Of a DNA stretch of 64,000 nt, positions 54,353 to 62,564 are shown in pieces. The stretch lies in contig NZ_JAMZEC010000001.1 in assembly GCF_024172185.1 (NCBI RefSeq), positions 3,100,001 to 3,164,000 on the forward strand, read 5' to 3'. The notes under the pieces were generated by a model that saw nothing but the letters and a program-made list of their open reading frames with translations, was not told the origin of the DNA and did no database searches. Within the stretch, counting starts at the first letter, position 1; the number at the start of each line of letters is the position of its first letter. The translations under genes were made by a program, and so were the position numbers. The DNA is from Nonomuraea roseoviolacea subsp. carminata. GTDB lineage: Bacteria; Actinomycetota; Actinomycetes; Streptosporangiales; Streptosporangiaceae.

Positions 54353-55263
54353 CCTCCCGCCAGCTGACACCCCGCCATCTGGCGCTGGCCGTCGGCCTCG
54401 CGGCCGTCTGGGGTGTCAACTTCGTCGTGATGCAGGTCGGCCTGCGTCACTTCCCGCCGCTGCTGTACGCGGGACTCAGGTTCGCTCTCGCCGGATTCCC
54501 CGCCCTGCTCCTCGTGGGGCGGCCCCAGGTGGCGTGGCGCTGGGTCGCCGGCGTGGCGGCGGCGATCGGAGTCGGGCAGTTCGGCCTGCTGCTCATGGGC
54601 ATGCGGGCCGGGATGCCCGCCGGGCTCACCTCTTTGGTCCTGCAGGCCCAGGTGGTGTTCACCGTGGTCTTCGCGGTGCTCCTGCTGGGCGAGCGGCTCA
54701 CCGCGCGGCGCGTCGGCGGCCTGTCCGTCGCCTTCGCCGGCCTCGCGCTGGTCGCCTTCGACTTCGGCCTGTCGGGGCCCGTCGGCGCGTTCGCCCTGTG
54801 CGTGGCCGCCGCCGCGGCCTGGGGCCTCGGCAACGTCCTGCAGCGCCGGGCGGCTCCGCCCGACTCGCTGCGGTTCATGGTCTGGGTGAGCGCCCTGTCG
54901 GCGCCGCCGCTCATCCTGCTGTCGCTCCTCGTGGAGGGCGCGCCCCGGCTGGCCGTCCCGGCCGAGGGGTGGCTGTCGCTGGCGTACGTCGCCTTCGTCT
55001 CCACGCTGGGCGGGTTCGGCGTGTGGGGCTGGCTGCTGCGCCGCTACGACGCCTCGACCGTCGCGCCGTACACGCTGCTGGTGCCCGTCTTCGGGCTGTC
55101 GTCCGCGGCCCTGCTGACCGGCGAGCCGCTGTCGTGGGTCAAGGTCGCGGCCGGGGCGCTGATCGTGGCGGGCGTCCTGTACGCGGGCGGCCGTCCGCGG
55201 GCCCGTTCCCGTTCCCGCGTCGCCGAGCCCGCGCGGGCCACCTCCGCCGCGCCGCGCCCCTGA
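54349..55263 (+). CDS. EamA-family drug/metabolite exporter
   Basis: The 304-aa protein has ten predicted membrane helices in two EamA repeats. It begins LALAVGLAAVWGVNFVVMQV with the usual small-residue-rich first helix and includes FALAGFPAL and GLTSLVLQAQVVFTVVFAVLLLGE. It is probably an amino-acid or metabolite exporter regulated by the divergent LysR protein. The GTG at 54349 overlaps the 37-aa ORF stop. The C-terminal 25 residues are Arg/Ala-rich and cytoplasmic. Confidence 0.85.
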   Translation: MTSRQLTPRHLALAVGLAAVWGVNFVVMQVGLRHFPPLLYAGLRFALAGFPALLLVGRPQVAWRWVAGVAAAIGVGQFGLLLMGMRAGMPAGLTSLVLQAQVVFTVVFAVLLLGERLTARRVGGLSVAFAGLALVAFDFGLSGPVGAFALCVAAAAAWGLGNVLQRRAAPPDSLRFMVWVSALSAPPLILLSLLVEGAPRLAVPAEGWLSLAYVAFVSTLGGFGVWGWLLRRYDASTVAPYTLLVPVFGLSSAALLTGEPLSWVKVAAGALIVAGVLYAGGRPRARSRSRVAEPARATSAAPRP

Positions 55264-55281
55264 CCTCATCCGGGCCCGCTC

Positions 55282-55482
55282 TCATGCCTTGCGGGCGCGG
55301 TCCCACGCCTCGCTGGTCCTGAAGGAGGTGTCGTAGAGCTCCTGGACGTCGAGCAGGCTCTCGGGTGGCACCTTGCCGTACGCGATGCGCTCCAGGTGGC
55401 GGAAGTACTCGAACCTGGTGACGTCGGCCTCGGCGGAACGGACGATGACGGACTCGGTGAAGCGCGGGGCGATGAGGGACAT
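55282..55482 (-). CDS. Small hypothetical protein
   Basis: The 66-aa product reads RFTESVIVRSAEADVTRFEYFRHLERI (only as landmarks near residues 7-33) and then SLLDVQELYDTSFRTSEAWD. It is charged and helical without a signal or membrane segment. It ends 19 bases from the convergent exporter stop and is 30 bases downstream of the DUF4267 gene, probably in one operon. No function is known. Confidence 0.55.
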   Translation of the reverse strand: MSLIAPRFTESVIVRSAEADVTRFEYFRHLERIAYGKVPPESLLDVQELYDTSFRTSEAWDRARKA

Positions 55483-55512
55483 CCCGCGGAACCTTTCCGA
55501 CGTGCCGGGGGC

Positions 55513-55884
55513 TCACACCAGGAAGAGCAGGGTGGCGCTGACGAGGAGGACCACGGCGGTGGCGAAGTGGACGCCGAAGGCGGTCGCCTTGGCGCCGCCG
55601 TTGCGCAGGACGATGACGGTGTCCGCGAACGGCATGATCGCGGCCACGAGCATGTACCACGCCTCGGCCTGGGCCCCGACGAAGAACAGCAGGGCCAGGC
55701 CCATGACGCCGTAGGTCGCGTCGCGCCAGCCCTTGATCGTCAGGTAGGCGGCGTCGCCGCCGTCCTTGGCCGGGACGCCGTAGCCGGCCGCGGCGGCACG
55801 GGGCTGCGTGAGGAAGCGGTAGCCGATGAAGAGGATGAGCAGGTCGAGCGCGATGGCGAGCCCGTAGGCGATGGGGGAAAGCAT
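55513..55884 (-). CDS. DUF4267-type small membrane protein
   Basis: The 123-aa product has four hydrophobic helices. SPIAYGLAIALDLLILFIGY and RFLTQPRAAAAGYGV start the family pattern, and KGWRDATYGVMGLALLF follows. Genes of this type often stand next to TetR regulators, as here, where the divergent TetR gene and twin operators face it. Function is unknown. Confidence 0.75.
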   Translation of the reverse strand: MLSPIAYGLAIALDLLILFIGYRFLTQPRAAAAGYGVPAKDGGDAAYLTIKGWRDATYGVMGLALLFFVGAQAEAWYMLVAAIMPFADTVIVLRNGGAKATAFGVHFATAVVLLVSATLLFLV

Positions 55885-55908
55885 GGCGATCTCCGTTTCA
55901 AGATTCTG

Positions 55909-55971
55909 CTAGCACCGCTAGGAACAAGAACGACGCTATCAGAGCGTGGACAGAAACGCTAGCGGTGCTAG
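55909..55971. promoter_or_regulatory. Twin TetR operators in the DUF4267/TetR spacer
   Basis: CTAGCACCGCTAG (55909-55921) and CTAGCGGTGCTAG (55959-55971) are exact reverse complements. Each is itself a 5-3-5 palindrome (CTAGC-N3-GCTAG). One lies 25 bases before the DUF4267 start and the other 11 bases before the TetR start, so one repressor can control both promoters. Confidence 0.7.
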
Positions 55972-55981
55972 AGTCGAGAGC

Positions 55982-56554
55982 ATGTCGATTCAGGCGCGCC
56001 GAGAGCGCGAACGTGCGGAACGTGAGCGGCTGATCATCGAGGCGGCCCGCGAGCTGGCCGAGAGCGAGGGCTGGGAGGCGGTGACGACCCGTCGCCTGGC
56101 CGAGCGCGTGGAGTACAGCCAGCCGGTCCTCTACAGCCACTTCAAGGGCAAGGACGCCATCATGGCGGCGGTCGCGGTCGAGGGCTGCGCCGACCTGGCC
56201 GCCGAACTGCGCGCCGGCCGCCTCAAGGCGGACGGCCCTGAGGAGGCCCTGGCCGCCATCGCCGACGCGTACTCGTCGTTCGCGGAGCGGCGGCCGGCGC
56301 TGTACGACGCCATCTTCAGCCAGCGCGTGGACCTGCCGTTCGCGACCCCGGAGGCGCCCGCCCCCCTGCAGGCCGCCTTCGGCGAGCTGCTGGAAGCCGT
56401 GCGCCCCTTCGCGGGCGACGACGACCTGGGCCTGCTGACGGAGACGCTGTGGAGCGGCCTGCACGGGCTGGTGACGCTCATGCGGGACGGCAGGCTCCCG
56501 CCCGAGGGCCACTGCGGCCGCGTCGCCATCCTGCTGGACCGCTTCGCCCACTGA
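55982..56554 (+). CDS. TetR/AcrR-family repressor
   Basis: The 190-aa product has an N-terminal HTH: RERLIIEAARELAESEGWEA (residues about 14-33), then RRLAERVEYSQPVLYSHFKG. A WHG-type effector domain with ETLWSGLHGLVTLMRDGRLP follows. ATG 55982 lies 11 bases after the nearer operator, with TAGAGT as a possible -10 and no leader, so binding would block its own transcription. The frame is open 12 codons further but into the operator. It probably also represses the divergent DUF4267 gene. Confidence 0.85.
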   Translation: MSIQARRERERAERERLIIEAARELAESEGWEAVTTRRLAERVEYSQPVLYSHFKGKDAIMAAVAVEGCADLAAELRAGRLKADGPEEALAAIADAYSSFAERRPALYDAIFSQRVDLPFATPEAPAPLQAAFGELLEAVRPFAGDDDLGLLTETLWSGLHGLVTLMRDGRLPPEGHCGRVAILLDRFAH

Positions 56555-56556
56555 GT

Positions 56557-56593
56557 CCAAGGGGGTGCGGCCGGCGGCGGCGCACCCCCTTGG
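56557..56593 (+). terminator. Strong hairpin terminator after the TetR gene
   Basis: CCAAGGGGGTGCG pairs perfectly with CGCACCCCCTTGG, a 13-bp stem with an 11-base loop starting two bases after the stop codon. No T-tract follows, as is usual in actinobacteria. Confidence 0.7.
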
Positions 56594-56703
56594 GGGCGGC
56601 CTTTAAGTCGCTTTTTATGGGGTTAGATCACTATTCATTAGCTGATGGGCGCAGCGTGGATATTGTCGGCGTCCAAGGTCATTTTGTGGCTAGGATGCCG
56701 CTC

Positions 56704-57480
56704 ATGCGGTTAACCCCCCTTGTTGTGGCATGCACGCTTTTCTCCCTGCTGCTCTCCGGCACGGCCCAGGCGTCCGCCTACCCCATCAGAGAGCCCGACC
56801 TCACCAAGAACAAGCTGTACGGCACCGGCGCGCTCGAACCGGGCGAGTGCCACGAGCGGGACCTGCGCGCCAACGACGTCCCCTCGGCCAAGCGCTACCT
56901 CACCGCGGTCCTGAACTGCCTCAACACCTCGTGGGGAGCCCATTTCAAGCGGGCCGGCATGCCGTTCAGCAAGTCGGGGATCGGCTTCATCACCAAGCCG
57001 CGGCGGTACTGCGGCAACAAGTGGGGCAAGTACACCGCCGCGGCATACTGCGACAAGGAGCGGCGCTTCCTCGTCCTTCTCGACAAGGACACCCTCTCCG
57101 ACCCTGAGGGCGTGTCCCTCATGCAGCTCGCCGCGCACGAATACGGGCACCATATTCAGAACATCACCGGTATGGCGCGGGCGTTCGACTACTACCCGTA
57201 CAAGGGCAAGAAAGAGCTCAACGAGCAGGTCCGGCGAAACGAGCTCCAGGCGGAGTGCCTGAGCGGCGTCTTCGTCGGGAGCGTCTGGGAGTCCCTCGGC
57301 CGCGATGAGGCCGACTGGGACGACCTCGTGGACGCGACCCGGGAGAGCGGCGACGAGTGGACCGAGGCCAACGACCACGGCAAGGGCCGCAACATGGCCT
57401 CCTGGCTCGACAAGGGGTTCCGCGCCGTCGCGCCGAAGGCGTGCAACACCTGGGTGGCCCCGAGCTCCAAGGTCTCCTGA
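56704..57480 (+). CDS. Secreted neutral zinc metallopeptidase (YpfJ-like)
   Basis: The 258-aa product has a signal peptide (MRLTPLVVACTLFSLLLSG, cleavage near AQA). The catalytic site is AAHEYGHHIQN (His145, Glu146, His149), with NELQAECLSG offering the third ligand, as in the putative neutral zinc metallopeptidase family. Five or more cysteines suggest disulfides in the mature protein. TAGGAT eight bases before ATG 56704 fits a leaderless start; ATG 56695 is the alternative. It is followed five bases on by an acetyltransferase gene. Confidence 0.8.
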   Translation: MRLTPLVVACTLFSLLLSGTAQASAYPIREPDLTKNKLYGTGALEPGECHERDLRANDVPSAKRYLTAVLNCLNTSWGAHFKRAGMPFSKSGIGFITKPRRYCGNKWGKYTAAAYCDKERRFLVLLDKDTLSDPEGVSLMQLAAHEYGHHIQNITGMARAFDYYPYKGKKELNEQVRRNELQAECLSGVFVGSVWESLGRDEADWDDLVDATRESGDEWTEANDHGKGRNMASWLDKGFRAVAPKACNTWVAPSSKVS

Positions 57481-57484
57481 CCCG

Positions 57485-58024
57485 ATGATCACCTGGCGCC
57501 GGGTCGAGGAGCGGGACTTCCCCCTGCTGGGCCGGTGGCTGGCCCGGCCGCACGTGGCCCGCTGGTGGAACCACGAGACGTCGCCCGAGGCGGTGGCGCG
57601 CGACTTCGGCCCCGCCGTCAGAGGTGAGGAGCCGTCGGAGGACCTGCTCGTCCTGCTCGACGGCCGGCCGCTGGGGCTGGTGCAGCGGTGCCGGCTGGCC
57701 GACTACCCGCAGTACGTGACCGAGCTGTCGGGTGTCGTCGAGCTGCCTGCCGGGGCGATGAGCATCGACTACCTGATCGGCGAGCCCGAGCTGACGGGAC
57801 GCGGGCTCGGGCCCGAGATGATCCGCGCCGTCGTCGAGGCGACCTGGGCGGACCATCCCGAGGCCACCGCCGTCGTGGTGCCGGTGGTCGCGGCCAACCG
57901 GGCGTCCTGGCGGGCGCTGGAGAAGGCCGGGCTGCGCCGGGTGGGCGAGGGCGAGCTGGAGCCGGACAACCCGGTGGACGACCCCGCTCACTACGTGTAC
58001 CGGATCGACCGCCCGCCCGCGTAG
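57485..58024 (+). CDS. AAC(6')-like GNAT acetyltransferase
   Basis: The 179-aa product resembles aminoglycoside 6'-N-acetyltransferase-like proteins. Visible landmarks are WRRVEERDFPLLGRWL, HVARWW, IDYLIGEPELTGRGLGPEMI (acetyl-CoA loop near residue 105) and the closing NRASWRALEKAGLRRVGEGE. Chromosomal relatives also acetylate siderophore precursors (IucB-like), so drug resistance should not be assumed. Its stop abuts the convergent hemL stop. It is probably co-transcribed with the metallopeptidase gene. Confidence 0.78.
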   Translation: MITWRRVEERDFPLLGRWLARPHVARWWNHETSPEAVARDFGPAVRGEEPSEDLLVLLDGRPLGLVQRCRLADYPQYVTELSGVVELPAGAMSIDYLIGEPELTGRGLGPEMIRAVVEATWADHPEATAVVVPVVAANRASWRALEKAGLRRVGEGELEPDNPVDDPAHYVYRIDRPPA

Positions 58025-59314
58025 TCAGCGGGTCGCGGCGGCGGCCTTGGCGGCGATGGGCAGCGCCTCGCTCACCCGGCCCAGGGCCTCCTCGTCGTGC
58101 GCCGCCGACAGGAACCACGCCTCGTACGCCGACGGCGGCAGGTAGACGCCCTGGTCGAGCATGGCGTGGAAGAACGCCCGGTAGGCGGAGACGTCCTGGG
58201 TGCGGGCCCGGTCGAAGTCCGTCACGTCGGCGTCGGTGAAGAAGATCGAGAACAGGTTGCCCGCCCGCTGGAGCCGGTGCGGCACGCCCTCGGCGGCCAG
58301 CGCCTCCGAGGCGGCCCGGCCCAGCTCCAGCGCCGCCGCGTCCACCTTGGCGTAGACGGCGTCGTCCAGGAGCCGCAGCGTGGTCAGGCCCGCCGCGACG
58401 GCCAGCGGGTTGCCCGACAGCGTGCCCGCCTGGTAGACGGGCCCCTCGGGCGCGAGATGGGCCATGACCTCGGCCCGGCCGCCGAACGCCGCGGCGGGCA
58501 GTCCGCCGCCCATGACCTTGCCGAACGTCATCAGGTCGGCCTCGACCGGGTCGAGCCCGTACCAGCCGGCGGCCGAGACGCGGAAGCCGGTGAGGACCTC
58601 GTCGAGGATGAGCAGGGCGCCGTTGGCGGTGCACAGCTCGCGCAGCCGCGCGTTGAAGCCGTCGCGCGGCGGCACGACGCCCATGTTGGCCGGGCACGCC
58701 TCGGTGATGACGCAGGCGATCTCGGCCGCCGCGAACGCCGCCTCCACCGCCTCGACGTCGTTGTACGGCAGGACGATCGTGTCGGCGGCCGACGCCCCGG
58801 TGACGCCCGGCGTGTCCGGCAGCCCGAACGTCACCACCCCCGAGCCGGCCGAGGCGAGCAGCGCGTCGACGTGGCCGTGGTAGCAGCCCGCGAACTTGAT
58901 GATCTTGGAGCGGCCGGTGAAGCCGCGGGCCAGGCGCACCGCGCTCATCGTCGCCTCGGTGCCGGAGCTGACCAGGCGGACCCGCTCGACCGGGCCGACC
59001 CGGCCGACGATCTCCTCGGCCAGCTCGACCTCGCCCTCGGTGGCCGTGCCGTACCCGAAGCCGCGCGCGACCGCCTCGGAGACCGCCTCGACGACGGCCG
59101 GGTGGCGGTGGCCGAGGATCATCGGCCCCCAGGAGCACACGAGGTCGACGTAGCGGTTGCCGTCGACGTCCGTGATGTAGGGGCCCTCGCCCGACGCCAT
59201 GAAACGCGGGGTGCCGCCGACCGCGCCGAACGCGCGGACCGGCGAGTTGACGCCTCCCGGCACGAGGGCGCGGGCGCGGTTGAACAGGTCCTCGGACTTC
59301 TGTGTACGGCTCAC
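58025..59314 (-). CDS. hemL: Glutamate-1-semialdehyde 2,1-aminomutase
   Basis: The 429-aa PLP enzyme makes 5-aminolevulinate in the C5 heme pathway. [11 protein letters not shown] opens the conserved region, [15 protein letters not shown] and [10 protein letters not shown] are signature blocks, LDEVLTGFR holds the PLP-contacting Asp, and TFGKVMGGG has the Schiff-base lysine. GTG 59314 ([11 protein letters not shown]) is the usual start; the frame is open 33 codons further. Heme supply fits the nearby cytochrome c maturation genes. Confidence 0.95.
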   Translation of the reverse strand: MSRTQKSEDLFNRARALVPGGVNSPVRAFGAVGGTPRFMASGEGPYITDVDGNRYVDLVCSWGPMILGHRHPAVVEAVSEAVARGFGYGTATEGEVELAEEIVGRVGPVERVRLVSSGTEATMSAVRLARGFTGRSKIIKFAGCYHGHVDALLASAGSGVVTFGLPDTPGVTGASAADTIVLPYNDVEAVEAAFAAAEIACVITEACPANMGVVPPRDGFNARLRELCTANGALLILDEVLTGFRVSAAGWYGLDPVEADLMTFGKVMGGGLPAAAFGGRAEVMAHLAPEGPVYQAGTLSGNPLAVAAGLTTLRLLDDAVYAKVDAAALELGRAASEALAAEGVPHRLQRAGNLFSIFFTDADVTDFDRARTQDVSAYRAFFHAMLDQGVYLPPSAYEAWFLSAAHDEEALGRVSEALPIAAKAAAATR

Positions 59315-59443
59315 GCGCTCCAGGTTAGCCGCGGAGGGGCGCGGTCCCTCGGTAGGCCCGCCCCCTCGTACCCCGAAATATGTAGACATGATCGGCCGGT
59401 AAGAGGAGGACACCCGTCACGCGCGTCCGCGACGATCGGCACC

Positions 59444-60334
59444 GTGACCACGTCCGCGTCCCGACCCACGTCCACCCGCCCGTCCATCCGCCCGTCCGCC
59501 GGCCTGTTCACCGGCGTGGCCCTGACGGCGTTCGCCGCGGCGTACGCCGGGCTGATCCTGACCGGCCACGCCGGCGTGACCGCCTCCGCCGACCCCGGCG
59601 CGTCGCAACTCTCCCTGTGGGGCGCCGCGCTGCCGCCGCTCGCCGCGATGGCGCTGGCCCGCCTGGTGCCGCCGAGGAGGGAGCCGCCGGCGCCGCTGGC
59701 CGGGCTGCCCAGGGAACGGCTGCTCAAGGAGGCGTGGGCGCTCGTGGCCGCGGCGGTGCTGTTCGCGTGCGCGGCGCCGATCGCGCGCGGCGGTTATGAG
59801 CTGCTGTATCCGCCGGTGAAGGTCCTGCTGCTGCTCGTCCTCCCGCTGGTCGCCTTCCGGGTGTTCCGCGGTGACGGCCCGAAGGCCAGGGCGATCCCCG
59901 CGCCGGTCACCTGGCTCGCGCCGCTGCCCGCGGTCGTCGCGTGGTTCCTGCTGGCGCAGGTGAGCCCGCTCGCCCCGCCCCTGAGCCAGGACCTGCCCGA
60001 CCCGGTCACCCTCGCCGTGGCCTCGCTCGTCACGCTGCTCACCGCGAGCGTGCTGGAGGAGGTCTTCTACCGGGGCTGGCTGCAGACCCGGCTGGAGGAG
60101 CTGTACGGCCGGTGGCCGGCCGTCATGGCGTCGTCGCTGCTGTTCGCGTTCCTGCACACCAGCCACATCTCCGCCGCGGCCCCCCTGCTCGGCGTGGCGA
60201 GCATCGTGGCCTTCCAGGGCGTGTTCGGGCTCATGCAGGGCTACCTGTGGGCGCGCTACCGCAACATCTGGGCGGTCATCCTGATCCACACGCTGTCCAA
60301 CCTGGTGTACGTGCCGATGCTGCTGGGCCGCTGA
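59444..60334 (+). CDS. CPBP-family intramembrane metalloprotease
   Basis: The 296-aa protein has about eight membrane helices. The glutamate pair is in LEEVFYRGWLQ, FAFLHTSHIS gives the FxxxH motif, and the last histidine/asparagine motif is LIHTLSNLVY. These are the CPBP (ABI) protease signatures. The GTG at 59444 lies close before a Ser/Thr/Pro-rich leader. AAGAGGAGG at 59401-59409 is a fine ribosome site with no in-frame start near it, so the true start is uncertain. The target is unknown. Confidence 0.8.
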   Translation: MTTSASRPTSTRPSIRPSAGLFTGVALTAFAAAYAGLILTGHAGVTASADPGASQLSLWGAALPPLAAMALARLVPPRREPPAPLAGLPRERLLKEAWALVAAAVLFACAAPIARGGYELLYPPVKVLLLLVLPLVAFRVFRGDGPKARAIPAPVTWLAPLPAVVAWFLLAQVSPLAPPLSQDLPDPVTLAVASLVTLLTASVLEEVFYRGWLQTRLEELYGRWPAVMASSLLFAFLHTSHISAAAPLLGVASIVAFQGVFGLMQGYLWARYRNIWAVILIHTLSNLVYVPMLLGR

Positions 60335-60355
60335 CCGCCCGCGGCGTTGCCGACG

Positions 60356-60369
60356 CTCCGTTGAACGGA
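60356..60369. promoter_or_regulatory. Predicted PadR operator at its own promoter
   Basis: CTCCGTTGAACGGA lies 14-27 bases before the padR start and is identical to the core of the 27-bp palindrome at 61614-61640. Sharing this sequence at both sites suggests autorepression by PadR. Confidence 0.6.
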
Positions 60370-60382
60370 CTAACGTCCCCTC

Positions 60383-60733
60383 ATGCCCAGAGGAACCTCG
60401 GAAGTCAGCGAGCCGATGTACTTCGTGCTCGCCGCCCTGCGCGGCGGCCCGCTGCACGGACACGCGATCAGCAAGTCGGTCAAGGAGCTCTCCGGGGGCC
60501 GGGTCCAGCCCTCGGTCGGCACCCTGTACGGCATCCTGGAACGCCTCAACGAGCGGGGCGTGATCACGGTGGACCGCGAGGAGACGGTCAACGGCCGCAA
60601 CCGGCGCTACTTCAGGATCACCGACGAGGGCCAGGCGCTCGTGCACGCCGAGGCGAGGCGCATGCAGGAGGCCGCCTCGCTCGTGCTGCGGCCGTCCGGT
60701 GCGCCGTTCGCACTGCGGCCGTCCGGCGCATGA
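60383..60733 (+). CDS. PadR-family transcriptional repressor
   Basis: The 116-aa product has the PadR winged helix: FVLAALRGGPLHGHAISKSV, then VQPSVGTLYGILERLNERG and RRYFRITDEG. The C-terminal tail LVLRPSGAPFALRPSGA comes from a duplicated CTGCGGCCGTCCGG segment. Its stop overlaps the next start (ATGA). A predicted operator lies just before its start and a stronger copy before the lipoprotein gene, so it probably represses both units. Confidence 0.88.
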   Translation: MPRGTSEVSEPMYFVLAALRGGPLHGHAISKSVKELSGGRVQPSVGTLYGILERLNERGVITVDREETVNGRNRRYFRITDEGQALVHAEARRMQEAASLVLRPSGAPFALRPSGA

Positions 60734-61614
60734 CGGCGCTGGAGCGGCGCTACCGCAGGCTGCTGCTCGCCTATCCCCGGAAGTACCGCGCGGCGCACGG
60801 CGACGAGCTGCTCGACGTCCTGCTGGAGTCGGCCGCCCCCGGCCGCTCGGTCCCCGAGCCGCGGGAGGTGTGGGGCCTGCTCCTGGGCGGCGTCCGCAGC
60901 CGGATCATCGATCAGGCGCGGGGCAGCGCGTGGGTGGACGGGCTCCACCTCGGCGTCACGGCCGCGGCCGTGGCGAACCTGGCCGCGCTGCTGCCGTACG
61001 CGGGGTCGCTGCCCCTGTGGACGGCGCTGTCGGCGCTGGCGCTGCTGGCGATCTCACGCGGGTGGGTGCGTACGGCGATCCCGCTCACCGGCGTCGTCGC
61101 GGCCAAGGCGGTCGCGCTCGCGGGCGGCTGGCAGGTGTTCGACCTCACCCTGCTCCCGGTGCCGCCGTCATCGCTGGCCCGGCAGATGTTGTTCCAGTTC
61201 GGGAGCCCGTTGACTGTGGCGGCCGGGTACGCGCTCGCGCTGGCGGGCCTGCTGGTGCTCGCCCGGCGCCGCCGGCCCCTACGGGTCCGGTCCTGGTGGT
61301 GGTGGGCCGCGGTCGTGGCCGTGGCCTGGTCGGGGCCGCCGTGGATGCCCCAGGACACCGTGTACCCGCTCAGCCTGAGCAGGGTGGCCGTGGAGGTCGT
61401 GGTCTTCGGGCTGGCCGTGACGGGCGCCTACCTGGCGCGGGATCTGCGCTGGGCGCTGGCCTCGGGCCTCTACCTGCTCGTCGCCTCGGCGGAGCTGATC
61501 CTGCACGCGGGCGAGCTGACCAGGCAGCACCTGGCGTACTGGGGGCTGCTGGTCCTGCTGACCCTGGCCTGCGCCTTCGCACCGTACCGGCAGCGGAGGC
61601 ACTGCCTGGATTGA
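60730..61614 (+). CDS. Polytopic membrane protein of the PadR cluster
   Basis: The 294-aa product begins with a soluble RRLLLAYPRKYRAAHGDELL segment, typical of membrane proteins encoded beside PadR regulators in actinobacteria. Six or so hydrophobic helices follow from residue 75. ATG 60730 is coupled to padR. Function is unknown; it may sense or transmit envelope stress to PadR, or be an anti-repressor-like partner. Confidence 0.7.
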   Translation: MTALERRYRRLLLAYPRKYRAAHGDELLDVLLESAAPGRSVPEPREVWGLLLGGVRSRIIDQARGSAWVDGLHLGVTAAAVANLAALLPYAGSLPLWTALSALALLAISRGWVRTAIPLTGVVAAKAVALAGGWQVFDLTLLPVPPSSLARQMLFQFGSPLTVAAGYALALAGLLVLARRRRPLRVRSWWWWAAVVAVAWSGPPWMPQDTVYPLSLSRVAVEVVVFGLAVTGAYLARDLRWALASGLYLLVASAELILHAGELTRQHLAYWGLLVLLTLACAFAPYRQRRHCLD

Positions 61615-61640
61615 CCATACTCCGTTGAACGGAGTATGGT
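61614..61640. promoter_or_regulatory. 27-bp perfect palindrome, predicted PadR operator
   Basis: ACCATACTCCGTT and AACGGAGTATGGT form a perfect 13-1-13 inverted repeat ending seven bases before the lipoprotein ATG at 61648. Its 14-base core also lies before padR. It overlaps the stop codon of the preceding gene and must cover the lipoprotein promoter. Confidence 0.75.
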
Positions 61641-61647
61641 CTCCGCC

Positions 61648-62562
61648 ATGCTCAAACGATCACGTCTGGCTTCCGCCGTGCTCGGCCTGGCCGTGGCAGG
61701 AGCCCTCGGTGGCTGCGGGGGCGCCGCCGAGGAGGCTTCGGCCCCGTCGGCCGCGGCGAGCACGCCCGCCGCCGCCGACAGGAAGCAGCGGCTCGAATCG
61801 GTCAAGGCCGACTGCATGAAGCAGAAGGGCTTCACGTACGTCCCGTTCGTGGCCCCGCCGATGAAGCAGACCGAGGAGACGCGCAAGATCGCCTCCGGCG
61901 ACTACCAGGCGATGCGGAAGGACCGCGAGAAGAACGGGTTCGGCGTCTACGCCGAGTACGTCTACCCCGACGAATTCGACACCCCGATGGCCAAGCCGGA
62001 CGCCGCCCACACCGACCCCAACTACAAGATCCAGTCACAGCTCTCCCCTGCCCAGTTGGATGCCTACCAGAAGGCGTCCGACGCCTGCGAGGTCGCGGGG
62101 GCCAAGCAGGTCCTCGGCCTGACCCTCAAGTCCGGCATGGACTACTTCGAGCAGCACAACGCGGCCCGGGAGAAGGCCCTCACCGATGAGCTCGACAGCG
62201 ACCCGCGGCTCGTGGAGCTGGCCGGCGCCATGGCCACCTGCCTGAAGGGCAAGGGCTACGCCGTGGCCGACACCGCGCCGTCGGCCATGGCCGAACAGGG
62301 CCGTAACTCGTTCCTGGAGCAGCAGGACAGGCAGGGCCGGAAGCAGCGCACGGACGTGCCGGACTCGGAGCCCAAGGCGAAGAAGGGTGAGATCCCGCAC
62401 TACGTCATGCCGCAGCTCACCCCCGAGGAGGCCAAGCCCTACCTCGACAAGGAGATCAAGGCCGCGCTCGACGACCTGGAGTGCGGCAAGGACTTCTACG
62501 CCGCCTACACGCCCCGAGAGACCGCGATCAACCAGCAGGTCAACGACCGCTTCCCCATGTGA
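61648..62562 (+). CDS. Putative lipoprotein of the PadR-controlled cluster
   Basis: The 304-aa product has a lipoprotein signal (LAVAGALGGCGG; lipid on Cys near residue 23) and an Ala/Ser/Pro linker. A soluble Lys/Glu-rich domain with CMKQKGFTYVPF, DACEVAG and ATCLKGKGYAV follows. Its paired cysteine-containing modules are typical of uncharacterised actinobacterial lipoproteins encoded beside efflux adaptors. It lies two bases before the adaptor gene and directly under the palindromic operator. Confidence 0.75.
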   Translation: MLKRSRLASAVLGLAVAGALGGCGGAAEEASAPSAAASTPAAADRKQRLESVKADCMKQKGFTYVPFVAPPMKQTEETRKIASGDYQAMRKDREKNGFGVYAEYVYPDEFDTPMAKPDAAHTDPNYKIQSQLSPAQLDAYQKASDACEVAGAKQVLGLTLKSGMDYFEQHNAAREKALTDELDSDPRLVELAGAMATCLKGKGYAVADTAPSAMAEQGRNSFLEQQDRQGRKQRTDVPDSEPKAKKGEIPHYVMPQLTPEEAKPYLDKEIKAALDDLECGKDFYAAYTPRETAINQQVNDRFPM

Positions 62563-62564
62563 CC

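Noticed and set aside
57485..58024. Aminoglycoside resistance gene
   Set aside because: The protein is only AAC(6')-like in layout; chromosomal GNAT proteins of this type often have other substrates, and nothing nearby suggests resistance.
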